Assembly (NCBI GenBank): GCA_963989385.1
Contig: OZ022502.1
Coordinates: 11,547,001-11,611,000 of the forward strand
DNA length: 64,000 nt
From: Ctena decussata
Taxonomy: Eukaryota > Mollusca > Bivalvia > Lucinida > Lucinidae
Direction: 5' to 3'
In this document: one piece after another, positions 34,501 through 39,516 of the stretch
How the letters are laid out: each line of letters begins with the position of its first letter
Position numbering within the stretch: position 1 is the stretch's first letter
Made by a program: the position numbers and the translations under genes
The notes under the pieces: generated by a model
What the model saw: the letters and a program-made list of their open reading frames with translations, nothing else
Database searches by the model: none
What the model was told of the DNA's origin: nothing

Positions 34501-34670
34501 CTGGTGAATGATTGTCTTCCTGGTGAATGATTGTCTTCCTGGTGAATGATTGTCTTTGGACGTATCACCAGTAAACAATTCTGATTCTGATTCTGAACAC
34601 TGCAATACACCAATTAGCAACTATGTATCTTACCAGCAGAAGAATTGTCGCTGCTGCAGCCTGTACCCAT
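7289..34670 (-). CDS. Divergent Ras/Rab-like small GTPase with C-terminal helical extension, 12 exons, 470 aa
   Basis: Exons, 5' to 3' on the minus strand: 34670-34634, 33093-33052, 31868-31776, 30461-30336, 29530-29400, 27160-27077, 26143-26104, 25440-25344, 17494-17314, 9647-9456, 8964-8854, 7567-7289. All introns are GT..AG, phases join without a break, and the 1413-nt CDS ends in TGA. Domain order: MGTGCSS at 1-7 (Gly2, Ser6 and Cys5 fit myristoylation plus palmitoylation); P-loop GDPQVGKTS 27-35; switch I-like YIPT 49-52; G3 WDIPGRE 77-83; G4 NKYD 167-170; G5 SAK 221-223. G3 to G4 spans 89 residues against about 59 in Ras, so roughly 30-35 extra residues sit near 118-155. Residues 240-470 are a charged, probably helical tail that I do not recognise. 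The C-terminus is NLW with no prenylation cysteine. Arg82 stands where Ras has catalytic Gln61. Exact subfamily unknown; a GTP-binding switch role at a membrane is inference. Confidence 0.9.
7712..7770. repeat. GAATTTGCTCC hairpin, copy 1
   Basis: AAAGAATTTGCTCC TATA GGAGCCAATTCTTT. Short hairpin family also at 14425, 16437, 29752, 29867 and 31095, normally next to ACTCTTAAA. Confidence 0.65.
8188..8360 (+). mobile_element. Possible degenerate tRNA-derived SINE
   Basis: GTCTGCCCAGTGGTTAGAGT resembles an A-box region; GTGAGGTCATCC..CAATCCCCACGCAGAC could be a decayed T-arm and acceptor end. Weak. Confidence 0.4.
8379..8584. mobile_element. Palindromic MITE, GGGCCCAGTTGTTCAAA family, copy b
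   Basis: Ends GGGCCTAGTTGTTCAAA and TTTGAACAACCTGGCCC; the central hairpin seen in copy a is deleted. Lies in intron 11 of the GTPase gene. Confidence 0.75.
8854..8964 (-). CDS. GTPase gene exon 11 (C-terminal extension)
   Basis: Acceptor TGTTTGTAG, donor GTAAGT, 111 nt. Encodes VTEDEGFYKLEVVLDNEEVK followed by a lysine-rich KQTKPWKQAYRCYHKE segment. No domain recognised. Confidence 0.87.
9456..9647 (-). CDS. GTPase gene exon 10 (C-terminal extension)
   Basis: Acceptor GTTTATTTCAG, donor GTGAAA, 192 nt, phase 0. Encodes YDNKISKADSLVKQ, then VILQHYFNVAVARFRDCC, predicted helical. The first 34 nt and the acceptor closely match the unit of the minisatellite that fills the end of the preceding intron. 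Confidence 0.88.
9648..12042 (-). repeat. 46-bp minisatellite resembling the exon 10 acceptor, about 40 copies
   Basis: The array fills the 3' end of intron 9 and abuts exon 10. Read on the gene strand, each unit is a TTATAACAG-like acceptor, then TATGATAAGAACATCAGC, then AAGGCTGAGTGTCTGGTG. Exon 10 begins TATGATAATAAGATTAGC, then AAGGCTGACAGTCTGGTG, after TTATTTCAG. Unit spacing is 46-47 bp. A TIR element interrupts it at 10130-10703. Confidence 0.9.
10130..10703. mobile_element. 574-bp TIR element inserted in the minisatellite
   Basis: Ends read TACCGTATACGTGGTAATTT and, inverted, TACAGTATACACGGTAATTT, followed by TCG on both sides. It splits a minisatellite unit after AACACCAGA, so it is younger than the array. 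No transposase frame is seen. Confidence 0.75.
12045..12222. mobile_element. Truncated palindromic MITE, GGGCCCAGTT family, copy c
   Basis: Left end GGGCCCAGTTTTCATA and central AGCTTTTGC hairpin are present; the right end is cut by the tandem-body element starting at 12227. Confidence 0.6.
12227..13116. mobile_element. ATGTCCCCC TIR element with 165-bp tandem body, copy 1
   Basis: Starts CAGATGTCCCCCACC, ends GGTGGGGGGACATA. The body is about 5 monomers with TGTGACCTTGAAAATGGGGT, CAAGGTCACCAAAATCTAAT and GATATGGTGCAGACAAG, then a GACGCTGACACAGATG microsatellite. Lies in intron 9. Confidence 0.8.
13565..13688. mobile_element. Truncated palindromic MITE, GGGCCCAGTT family, copy d
   Basis: Left arm GGGTCCAGTTGTTCAAAAC to the GGAGCTTTTGCAATGCAAA centre; the right arm is missing. 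Confidence 0.55.
13868..13998. repeat. Near-perfect foldback, 50-bp arms
   Basis: TATACAATACAATCTTGGGA, TTAGAACAAAAGCT and their exact inverse surround a short loop GAGTGCTCATAGAGTT. Confidence 0.75.
14425..14490. repeat. GAATTTGCTCC hairpin, copy 2
   Basis: AAAATTTGCTCCCCTGGGGAGCAATTTCTT, read in two halves of a hairpin; lies inside the TIR element 14281-14776. Confidence 0.6.
14511..14656. repeat. Foldback inside the CAGGGTTGCC element
   Basis: CAAAATAAAGCACACTGACT, GGCTGCTTC pairs with GAAGCAGCCAATCAGTGTGC, TTTATTTTG; outer GGTTATAAAA pairs with TTTTATAACC. Confidence 0.7.
15292..16432. mobile_element. GCTCGCCTGAA element with tandem body (TGACCTTGACATCAAGGTCA)
   Basis: Left AGCTCGCCTGAATAGG, right GAACTTTCGTTCAGGCGACC. 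The body has about 4 monomers near 180 bp, each with CCATGACCTTGACATCAAGG, and a terminal GACGCCGACGCTGACG stretch. Confidence 0.7.
16437..16497. repeat. GAATTTGCTCC hairpin, copy 3
   Basis: AACTCTTAAATGTAATAATT, TGCTCC then GAGCAAATTCTTTCATTTAA. Lies at the right edge of 15292-16432. Confidence 0.6.
17175..17250. repeat. Near-perfect hairpin GGAAGACTTTGATCAGACTG
   Basis: TATATGCCAAAAAGGAAGAC, then TTTGATCAGACTGCATGC, pairs with the following GCAGTCTGATCAGAGTCTTC and TGTTTGCATATA. In intron 9 of the GTPase gene, 65 bp from exon 9. Confidence 0.6.
17314..17494 (-). CDS. GTPase gene exon 9 (G5 motif SAK)
   Basis: Acceptor CTAATTTTAG, donor GTAGGT, 181 nt. Begins SVMVSAKQGD (G5), continues through the last GTPase helix AVQSLVRHVLEKRH and a basic, proline-rich linker KWKPVEKPKEEPKPTE. 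An 8-kb intron filled with tandem repeats separates it from exon 8. Confidence 0.88.
17873..18010 (-). mobile_element. SINE body fragment, reverse orientation
   Basis: Reverse complement of the 3' body of the SINE at 24164 (GTTGCTTAACGTCCACGGTA, CCTCCTAAGCGGTTAACCAG). The tRNA head is missing. Embedded in the tandem complex of intron 8. Confidence 0.8.
18231..20577. mobile_element. Nested tandem-body family with GTCACCCGACG ends
   Basis: Left-type ends GGCCAAGTGTCACCCGACG at 18247 and 18537, right-type ends CTACGTCGGGTGACAATAAC at 19590 and CTACGCCGGGTGACAAATAG at 20561. Two long bodies (18945-19603, 19608-20574) share GAGTTGCGGGGACAAG and GGGCCATAACTTTG, each closing with a GACG microsatellite. 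Confidence 0.7.
21395..23200. repeat. Tandem duplication, 907-bp period, nearly identical
   Basis: The segment from about 21395 to 22300 is repeated from about 22302 with almost no difference; both halves encode identical chance frames 907 bp apart. The unit is a dimer of the 450-bp monomer, so a higher-order repeat. A few differences (for example TATTCTCATA versus TATTCCCATA) appear only at the end. Confidence 0.85.
23502..23728. mobile_element. Cloverleaf MITE, copy 3
   Basis: Starts in the terminal inverted repeat of the 17553-23508 tandem complex (shared GTGAGCTAAAA), so its left end is blurred. The inner hairpins and the right end TTTGTTGGTTTTGTC are intact. Confidence 0.75.
24002..24522. 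mobile_element. Cloverleaf MITE, copy 4, split by a SINE
   Basis: Left part 24002-24163 and right part 24448-24522 belong to one MITE with AATT on both outer sides. A SINE sits between them with an 11-bp duplication, so the MITE was there first. Confidence 0.85.
24164..24436 (+). mobile_element. tRNA-derived SINE, copy 1
   Basis: tRNA-like head at about 24169-24242: acceptor-like GGCCGGG/TCTGGCC, A-box region TAGCGCAATCGG, T-arm GGGTTCGAATCCC. The anticodon arm has a non-standard 6- or 8-nt loop with CGT, so it is a tRNA relic, not a working tRNA. A 190-bp body follows, ending ATCAAATCAACCAACCAA. Flanked by the 11-bp duplication CTGAGCGGACT (24153-24163 and 24437-24447). Confidence 0.9.
24965..25040. 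repeat. Hairpin GTGACCCCTCATCTGAACCG family, copy 1
   Basis: TGTGACCCCTCATCTGAACC is followed by its inverse after CGTCTCGATGAGACGG. Related in plan to the 511-545 and 36176-36216 hairpins (CTCAT..GAA..CG..CTC). Confidence 0.6.
25344..25440 (-). CDS. GTPase gene exon 8
   Basis: Acceptor TTGCTACAG, donor GTAAAA, 97 nt. Encodes VSVSVDFTQDDVHSHESVQQ and then LQQASEQHGFLG. The last part matches the Rab 'ENGFxG' segment that comes just before the G5 motif. Confidence 0.85.
25497..25760. other. Possible SINE/LINE 3' fragment
   Basis: Begins GGTTGGTTGGTTGTTTTGGG, TTTAATGGC, which looks like the reverse complement of a SINE tail (CATTAAACCCAAA..CCAACC). The remaining 240 bp is unique in this window. 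Lies 57 bp beyond exon 8, within intron 7. Confidence 0.35.
25810..25890. repeat. Hairpin GTGACCCCTCATCTGAACCG family, copy 2
   Basis: CCCTCATTTAGAACTGTTCA, inverted as TGAGACAGTTCTAATGAGGG; flanks resemble copy 1 at 24965. Confidence 0.55.
26104..26143 (-). CDS. GTPase gene exon 7
   Basis: A short 40-nt exon between acceptor CTTTTACAG and donor GTAAAT, encoding IEEQMLEEFAREQ. It keeps the phase between exon 6 (0) and exon 8 (1) and lies at the place of the alpha-4 helix. Its small size makes it less certain than its neighbours, but without it the frame is lost. Confidence 0.8.
26360..26460. mobile_element. 100-bp foldback with GAGGATCTTACA TIR, copy 2
   Basis: AGAGGATCTTACACAAGTGG pairs with CCACTCGTGTAAGATTCT, with ATTTCATATGAAAT in both arms. 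Termini match those of 4678-5420, so a minimal member of that family. Confidence 0.75.
26724..27076 (-). repeat. Tandem array resembling the exon 6 donor edge, 5 copies
   Basis: Lies directly after exon 6 in intron 6. Each unit carries an imperfect copy of the exon's last 40 nt (GTTGC..GCAACAAGTATGATTTTG) and a GTATGT or GCATGT donor-like site. Positions of the shared core alternate 80 and 55 bp apart (26737, 26817, 26872, 26950, 27005, then the exon itself at 27085), so the true period is a dimer of about 135 bp. Confidence 0.8.
27077..27160 (-). CDS. GTPase gene exon 6 (G4 motif NKYD)
   Basis: Acceptor TATTGCAG, donor GTATGT, 84 nt, in phase 0 on both sides. Ends FPVLLLGNKYDL, the beta-5 strand and guanine-specificity motif. 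Imperfect copies of its 3' end and donor site lie in tandem in the following intron. Confidence 0.92.
27941..28489 (+). mobile_element. TTAA-flanked TIR element, copy 1 (549 bp)
   Basis: TTAA on both sides (27937-27940, 28490-28493) and TIR AGGTAGGTTCCTGTACT. It contains a 100-codon frame (28057-28359) also conserved in copy 2. TTAA targets are used by piggyBac and Kolobok transposases; the AGG end fits Kolobok better. Lies in intron 5 of the GTPase gene. Confidence 0.8.
28057..28359 (+). CDS. Hypothetical small ORF inside TTAA element, copy 1
   Basis: A 100-codon frame containing MSISARFQMPFSKGQFSFVV, PRGPGM, then GVRSRVRKSLAKQ. The copy at 43201-43497 keeps the same frame with mostly conservative changes (Q to L, VV to AV, R to W). 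No known domain. It may be chance openness in a repeat. Confidence 0.35.
   Translation: MLKKIVVFPFGLFSFVGIPVLKITMFIMSISARFQMPFSKGQFSFVVSSPRGPGMVDGLKLSQNAMQHDLGCVVYFRRELKIALTGVRSRVRKSLAKQLF
29123..29320. mobile_element. Palindromic MITE, GGGCCCAGTT family, copy e
   Basis: Left end GGACCCAGTTGTTCAAAAC and the hairpin GGAGCTTTTGCA/TGCAAAGGCTCC are clear; the right end is degenerate. It lies about 80 bp beyond exon 5 in intron 5. Confidence 0.6.
29400..29530 (-). CDS. GTPase gene exon 5 (beta-4 strand plus inserted loop)
   Basis: Acceptor TTTCTTTAG, donor GTGAGT, 131 nt. Begins VIVDMNNRSTIDMAHVWKQ, a typical small-GTPase strand and helix, and continues into a charged stretch with VTKTVEVSQEEK and DKDGNP. 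That stretch is the extra loop absent from ordinary Rab proteins. Confidence 0.9.
29750..29930. repeat. Two GAATTTGCTCC hairpins, copies 4 and 5
   Basis: Two hairpins (around 29755-29795 and 29868-29915) separated by 70 bp; both keep the GAGCAAATT stem and the flanking TTTAAGAGTA..CCCCTTTGAGT. Confidence 0.6.
30336..30461 (-). CDS. GTPase gene exon 4 (G3 motif WDIPGRE)
   Basis: Acceptor CAATTTTAG, donor GTTAGC, 126 nt. Encodes the LNLWDIPGRE strand and switch II start, then HKSYFRNLDAAI, which matches the Rab pattern 'YxRxAxAxI'. Arg follows the glycine where the catalytic Gln normally sits. Confidence 0.92.
30535..30985. repeat. 45-bp AT-rich minisatellite in intron 3
   Basis: About 9-10 units of AAATAAAGCCTGATTCATTG, ATTTATTACAGATAAATTTA, CATGT. 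Starts 75 bp from exon 4. No similarity to that exon seen. Confidence 0.8.
31090..31160. repeat. GAATTTGCTCC hairpin, copy 6
   Basis: AAGAATTTGCTCC AAGG GGAGCAAATTCTTTCC in intron 3 of the GTPase gene. Confidence 0.6.
31308..31482. mobile_element. Short reverse relative of the GCTCGCCTGAA element
   Basis: AGCTCGCCTGAACGAAGTTC, AGGAAGAGCTATTG then GGCGTCGGCGTTGGCGTCAG: an inverted, nearly bodyless copy of 15292-16432. Confidence 0.65.
31776..31868 (-). CDS. GTPase gene exon 3 (P-loop, switch I)
   Basis: Acceptor CTATTTCAG, donor GTATGT, 93 nt. Encodes the Walker A motif GDPQVGKTS and an amphipathic helix running to YIPT, the position of the switch I threonine in Rab proteins. Confidence 0.92.
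31884..32106. mobile_element. GGGGCCGTATTTATAAA palindromic MITE
   Basis: GGGGCCGTATTTATAAAACC pairs with GCTTTATAAATATGCAGCCC; long inner arms GGCTAAATTTCTTTGAAGGA, GATTCCCTACAAC and TCTGGAGGAACAGTC pair almost perfectly. Lies 16 bp beyond exon 3, in intron 2. Confidence 0.8.
32107..33051 (-). other. Intron 2 remainder with an unassigned ORF
   Basis: Intron DNA of the GTPase gene. A 94-codon minus-strand frame (32770-33054) ends with ASGKFEVAGKRLVCKSYTDS, DSDIVKMEEQTCDIV, which has protein-like composition. It does not join exon 2 in frame by read-through (a stop follows three codons later). Confidence 0.4.
33052..33093 (-). CDS. GTPase gene exon 2 (beta-1 strand)
   Basis: Acceptor ATATTACAG and donor GTAAGT flank 42 nt. 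Encodes ALPPELPSLKIALV and the first base of the P-loop glycine. LKIALVG is the usual hydrophobic first beta strand before a Walker A motif. Confidence 0.88.
33195..33280. repeat. Short hairpin CAGACTGCTTCT/AGAAGCAGTCTG
   Basis: AATCAGACTGCTTCT pairs with AGAAGCAGTCTGATC. Lies in intron 1 of the GTPase gene, near exon 2. Confidence 0.5.
33281..34154. other. Intron 1, no feature seen
   Basis: AT-rich intron sequence between two hairpins. Confidence 0.6.
34155..34315. repeat. Foldback with TTGCGGTCACTAAAAATAG arms
   Basis: CATTTTCTATTTTTAGTGAC pairs with GTCACTAAAAATAGAAAAAT; outer GAGACTTCTGCGGTCAAA pairs with TTTGACCGCTGAAGACTC. In intron 1. Confidence 0.7.
34463..34556. repeat. 18-19-bp tandem repeat, five copies
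   Basis: Units TCCTGGTGAATGATTGTC, the last ones with an additional T. Intron 1 of the GTPase gene. Confidence 0.85.
34634..34670 (-). CDS. GTPase gene exon 1 (start, MGTGCSS)
   Basis: Exon 1 holds 12 codons plus one base, ending GCTG before GTAAG. The ATG has A at -3 and G at +4, a good initiation context, and directly gives the lipidation-type N-terminus Met-Gly-Thr-Gly-Cys-Ser-Ser. No other in-frame ATG precedes the P-loop exon in the spliced frame, so this start is preferred. Confidence 0.85.
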
Positions 34671-34865
34671 GTTGCCGAATTTTCTATTAAGTTTGCTTGC
34701 AGTTATATGATAGGATTTCACATACTGACTTTACTTGGATATTGTGTAGTTTGCATAAAATGATAAATTATTTTTGTTGTTTACATTGTTGTCACGCTCG
34801 ATAAGTTCTTCCGGTCCGTTAAATTCGGTGTTAGCAATCAAACTTATCACAATAAATTATCCACG

Positions 34866-35106
34866 CTCTTGTTGATGTGTTTACCGTCCCTTTATGGACA
34901 ACCTCATCTCGGATGGCTGGATGACTTGCGATTTTACGTAATTGCAACAGTATTTCAGTCATATCACGATGATGTGAAGGTGAAAGTGAAAGGCGGAGCG
35001 CAATGGAGCCCCGTTTATGGTTGGGATTACTGCTTTCATCGGGTCTCAAACCCAGGACGGCTAGATCAGCAGGCCAGCGCTTAAACCACTGAGCTACCGG
35101 GGTTCC
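34866..35106 (-). mobile_element. tRNA-derived SINE of a different family, minus strand
   Basis: Reading the minus strand, the head is CCCCGGTAGCTCAGTGGTTT with A-box, then GGGTTTGAGACCC as B-box, then about 160 bp of unique body. Lies about 200 bp upstream of exon 1 of the GTPase gene, in the same orientation, so it may touch the promoter. Confidence 0.7.
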
Positions 35107-35356
35107 TCTTCATTTCGGAGTAGGCGGAAGGGGGGGGGGTTAAATGTGTAGCACTGTGGTTAAGTGTTCATTTTGGTCTTCGTAAGTACCTGGGACATTC
35201 AATAATTGAATTAAATGCTACAGGTTCAGTCCGCCTCATGACACAGGGTCATCATTACAGATATCTGACATTTCTTAAAGTTCTTGGTTTACTCTTCTAC
35301 CAGAACTTGGCTCTGGCACACACAGAGACGGTCAGACCAAAGAAAATTACATAATT

Positions 35357-35592
35357 GAGCCGCGACACGACAAAACCAACAATGTGGTGGTGCGCCCTGC
35401 GCAGACTCAGATCAGCCTGGGCATCCGACCAGTTTGATCAGACCCTTCAATAAGTGCTCAAAGGATAGCTAAGGGCCTAAGCTACCTCCGTGCGGACAGC
35501 GAAGACTCTTATCAGACTGGGCGGATGCCCAGGCTGATCTGAGTCTGCGCTGGGCGCACAACCGCATTGTTGGTTTTGTCGTGTCGCGGCTC
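35357..35592. mobile_element. Cloverleaf MITE, copy 5
   Basis: Full-length: GAGCCGCGACACGACAAAAC to its inverse at CGTGTCGCGGCTC. All three internal hairpins are intact. Confidence 0.85.
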
Positions 35593-36008
35593 ATATACAA
35601 TGTGTGTGTGTGACAAACTGATAAATGCAGTAAGTACAGTTTGGAATCCCTACACAGAACTCAATCCTGTGATGCAGATGGACTAAGAGAGTTGAAGAGC
35701 AGACATGCTGGTGGCATGCTCAATGGATGAATTGCAATGGCCAATGCTGGAACCCCTTCCTAAACTTTAATGCTCTGCAAGATCCACACCGATAATGCAG
35801 ACTCTTTCACAGTCTTACAATACATGCATTGAATTGGGGACAGTACAAAACCACCATTTAGAGCCAATCAAATCTTCATGCAGCTACCACTAGCAACTTA
35901 TTGTGCAATGTTATCAGCAGTGCTATGGCACACTGAAACTTCTAATGATAATAATCCAGTTTTCGTAACGATGATGGTACCTGGAGCTAAGTGAACCATG
36001 GCCGCACT

Positions 36009-36390
36009 CAAGGTAGCCCCGGATCCAGGGGATGGGCTTTGGGGCTGCAGCCCCGCCATTTGGCCTCTGTGTTCTGTACAATATGTAGGCCTCCAGATAA
36101 GAAGTATCTGATGACATTTTTAGAAAAATTACCCAATGTGGTTAGATCAAAATATTCAAAATATATGTTGTGACATCTCATTAGAATCGCCTCGGGGAGG
36201 CGATTCTAATGAGATACCACAACATATATTTCAAGGATAAAATATATGAAATATTCTTTTGAAATTGCACCATAAATATGTCATATTTTCAAGCCCCTCC
36301 CCCACACAACTACATTTCGGCACCTTCCAGCCCCACCAGTTATCCAGAGCCCCACCTGAACGTGATGGTCTGGATTCGGGCCTGCCAGGG
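36009..36390. mobile_element. GATCCAGGGG TIR element with hairpin centre, copy 2
   Basis: Same plan as 352-707: GGATCCAGGGGATGGGCTTT, a perfect hairpin TCTCATTAGAATCGCCTC/GAGGCGATTCTAATGAGA near 36176-36216, then CCCCACC..TGGATTCGGGCCTG. Confidence 0.65.
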
Positions 36391-36530
36391 CATAGCGTAC
36401 GTCCTCCACCCGTCAATAAAAAGCCACACTTAGTAGTCGGCAACATCCATCTGGTTCCTCTTTCTGGACAAGCCTTTTAGGGCCACAACGCGGAGAACCT
36501 GGCATGCTACGTGGCGTTGCCGTCCCCCGC

Positions 36531-36533
<3 letters not shown>

Positions 36534-36562
<29 letters not shown>
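36534..36562. repeat. (CT)n microsatellite
   Basis: Uninterrupted CT repeat of about 29 bp. Confidence 0.95.
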
Positions 36563-36565
<3 letters not shown>

Positions 36566-37164
36566 CCCGCAATAGCATAGCTCATGGAATTTCGCTGGGG
36601 CACTGCACCTCTCTACTAGAGTTCTCTCCTTTTTCATAGACACACACAAAACACCTGCATGAGAACCTTCTACAATTTGATTATTTTATTGCACGCTCTT
36701 TGCACAAAGAGTGACTCGGATATCTGTTACGAATCAATTGATTCTGTTAGTTATGGCATACCTTTCCAGTAACCAACGCATGCTCCACCGTTCATATTTT
36801 TTACCGTATATTCCCTACAAATATATAGGGACACCTTAACTCTTAATGTAGCCATCATAATGTGAACACGATCATTTTCCTCTCACGCTTTGTGTGTAAA
36901 CTTTCAATGGGGAATATGTTAATAGTACGGACATTGATCAGAAGGCATCTTTATGACCTGAGCCTACTCTGTTGGGTTCCATCAATCTGGGTCATTGAAA
37001 CTGAGTACATTATAAATGCAAATCAACCCACATGTATCCACCAAAAGTGAAGGTTGAACCGCTTTTCATAACGATTTGTGTTTCTAAAGACGTTTTTACC
37101 ACTGGATGGACTATGGAGACTTTAGTACCTTTCCTTTCAATATTCAGATGATGGTCCTTATTTA

Positions 37165-37330
37165 AGGAATGAATTTTATTTTTTTAACGTTTACTGAAGT
37201 ATAAACTACATCGGGTCACGAGCAAAGTAAGTGAACCCCGAAGGGGTTTACGTAAACTTTGCTCGTGACCCGATGTAGTTTATACTTCAGTAAACGTTTA
37301 AAAAATAACATTCATTCCTAATATTTATAT
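37165..37330. repeat. Near-perfect 165-bp hairpin
   Basis: AACGTTTACTGAAGTATAAA, CTACATCGGGTCACGAGCAA and their inverse flank a centre AACCCCGAAGGGGTT. Arms extend to AAGGAATGAAT / ATTCATTCCT. Confidence 0.8.
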
Positions 37331-37808
37331 TGTTAAACGATGCTTTTGATCAATAAAGAGATAAACAAAATTAAGAAATACATATATAAAGATTGTTTAA
37401 AAAACATTACCGGCCGAATTTAGCAATAGTTTGGAACAGCCGCATTGTCACTGCCTACCAATAAATTCCACCTCCTGCTGTAGATTTCGCGTGCAAGTAG
37501 GCGTAGCGAGCTGTCACTCAATGTTTACTTGCCATTCAAGTACATGGAATGTTGTAGATTTCACGTGCTAGTTAGTGAGATGAGTTGTCACTCTGAAGCG
37601 CGTGATACAATGTAATTATTGACTTTTAAACTACATTGACGCCCGCATCACTTAATTGGGTTAACAGAGAGCTCTACCCTGATAATGTAAATATTTGTAG
37701 GGGTCCCGGCTTTTTTCTTTCTCACTAAATGCAACTAGACCAATCAATTTGAATTTTAGAATACCTTGTAAAACAGCTGATTTCAAAACAGATGCGATAT
37801 GTACAACT

Positions 37809-37975
37809 GGCCCCAAGGTTATAAATCAAACATTTTCCGTGCTCAGCTCAGCTGAGCATGAAATATTCTTTGCTAATGAATATGAAAATGCCAACTAGTG
37901 TTAGTATTTGCATATTCATAAGCAGAGAAAATTTCATACTCAGCTAAACTGAGCAAGAAAACAACTGTACTTACT
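37809..37975. mobile_element. Palindromic MITE, GGCCCCGAGGTTATAAAA family, copy 2 (truncated)
   Basis: GGCCCCAAGGTTATAAATC and the CTCAGCTGAGCATGAAA and AAAATGCCAACTAGTG parts match 7024-7266; the right end is lost. Confidence 0.7.
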
Positions 37976-38760
37976 TTGTTGTTGGTGTTAGGGTTTCCAT
38001 TTCGGAAATGCTGTTGAAATATTGATTTAGGTCTGTCTGTGTTATATATAACAATGAGGATTGGTTGGGTCTCTAAATTTCAGGGTTGAAAAATTTAAGA
38101 GCTTACGGTAGAACCGCCAGATGTTGAAGTATTTTGCATTTTCCACCAAACCACTGACAAATCATCATATTTACATGTACTACCAGAAGTGTAGAATGTG
38201 AAGAATGATTTTCAAAGTAATCACAGGGTATAATCGATTCCGCTAATTTTCGCTTCCTGCAGAGACTGTACATCATATTTGGCTTCCGCCGAGACTGTCC
38301 GCGAACTCTTGCTTCCTGCAGAGACTACTGTCCTCGAGAAATGGCTTCCTGCCGAGACTGTCCGCGTGAATCTGCTTCCTGCCGAGGCTCTCGACAGGAA
38401 GCAGAATCACGCGGACAGTCTCTGCAGGAAGCCATTTATCATGTACAGAAGTCTCGGCAGGACGCAAGAGTTCGCGGACAGTCTCGGTGGAAGCCAAATA
38501 TGATGTACAGTCTCTGCAGGAAGCGAAAATTAGCGGAATCGATTATACCCTGTGGTAATGCAAAGCAAATAGATTTTAAAATTTTACTTTAAACAATATG
38601 CCAAACCGCTTATGTTTAAGGCGCTGTATAAAAAATCTTTCGCCAAATTTTTTTGAAACTTCCATAGAAAGCTAGCGAACGCCAACTAATGACATTCATA
38701 TTAAGTACGCATGCGCAGATTCACTAGAAGTATCTTGTGCTCAGAACTGTTCAGTCATAC
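37975..38760 (-). mobile_element. Decayed mariner-like element, copy 1
   Basis: Sequence on both sides of 38223-38554 matches the reverse complement of 40017-40460, for example TGTTTAAGGCGCTGTA, then CTTTCGCC, then TTTTTTTGAAACTTCCAT. Its right end, GCTCAGAACTGTTCAGTCAT, is a worn version of the TIR of copy 2. Left limit uncertain. No transposase frame remains. Confidence 0.6.
38223..38554. mobile_element. Palindromic CACAGGG element, copy 1 (332 bp)
   Basis: Ends CACAGGGTATAATCGATTCC and inverted copy, with a 5-bp target duplication GTAAT. The uninterrupted site survives in the second mariner-like copy (reverse complement around 40228). Both arms are tandem variants of GCTTCCTGCCGAGACTGTCC; the whole element is nearly one palindrome. 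Open frames on both strands are by-products of this symmetry. Confidence 0.88.
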
Positions 38761-38900
38761 GGCTTCATATTTCAGTTCAGTTCAGTTCAATTCTCTTATC
38801 GACGTTACCCAAGTGGCTCAACGGTACGTAACCATAGTTGCACACACTTGGCGCCGTGTGTCCGTCCAAACGGCCTCATATATTACACAAGTTGTAGTTA

Positions 38901-38966
38901 TAAAAGTAAAAAGTATGCAAAGACCAGGAACTGAAACAATCAAAATCCAAATCCAGCCCTCAAACC
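38901..38966 (+). repeat. 66-bp segment identical to 62799-62864
   Basis: Begins TAAAAGTAAAAAGTATGCAA and ends CCAGCCCTCAAACC; all 66 bases match the copy 24 kb away, while flanks differ. Lies in the frame 38711-39181. Confidence 0.85.
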
Positions 38967-39516
38967 ATAGTTGGAAACAACTAAGATTACAAATAATCAA
39001 GATACAGAGAACATATGGCCAACCGAGTGAGCAGCTTGTTCCCAAAAGGTGGCCACTCAGCAACCCAAACCGAACCAAAAATAATAATAACATACATAAG
39101 GTAAAACATCACAGAAACTCTGACACCAAAAACAGGCAACAAAGAACCACAACAGAACTACCGCCTTGGAACGGTCAGTAATGAATTACTGGGGGGCTTA
39201 AATCGATTTTACAGGACCAACCTCACCCTCAGTTTCTGAAGTGGTACAAAACATTTAGTTGGTTGTTCGGTTCGCATGATAACCCTCTAACTCGTCAATG
39301 AATCATCACGGTAAACACATAAATCAAATTTCAACACCATGAAGAAGCAAAGACGAGGACTCAACAGATACAACGGGCCGTCTGACAGGTGGAGATCCCT
39401 GTCCTGCCAAACAACCCCACTAGAAATCTGAAGCAAAAGAAGGTCACCAGTTGAGCCCCGGTGGACCAAGCAACATACAAAAAGGCTCCGGTCCCAACCA
39501 ACTAAAATATATAGCT

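Noticed and set aside
38279..38503. 74-codon ORF MASAETVRELLLPAETTVLE..., and mirror ORFs on both strands
   Set aside because: They arise from the palindromic, 3n-spaced words of the CACAGGG element; the same frame appears on both strands and in both copies.
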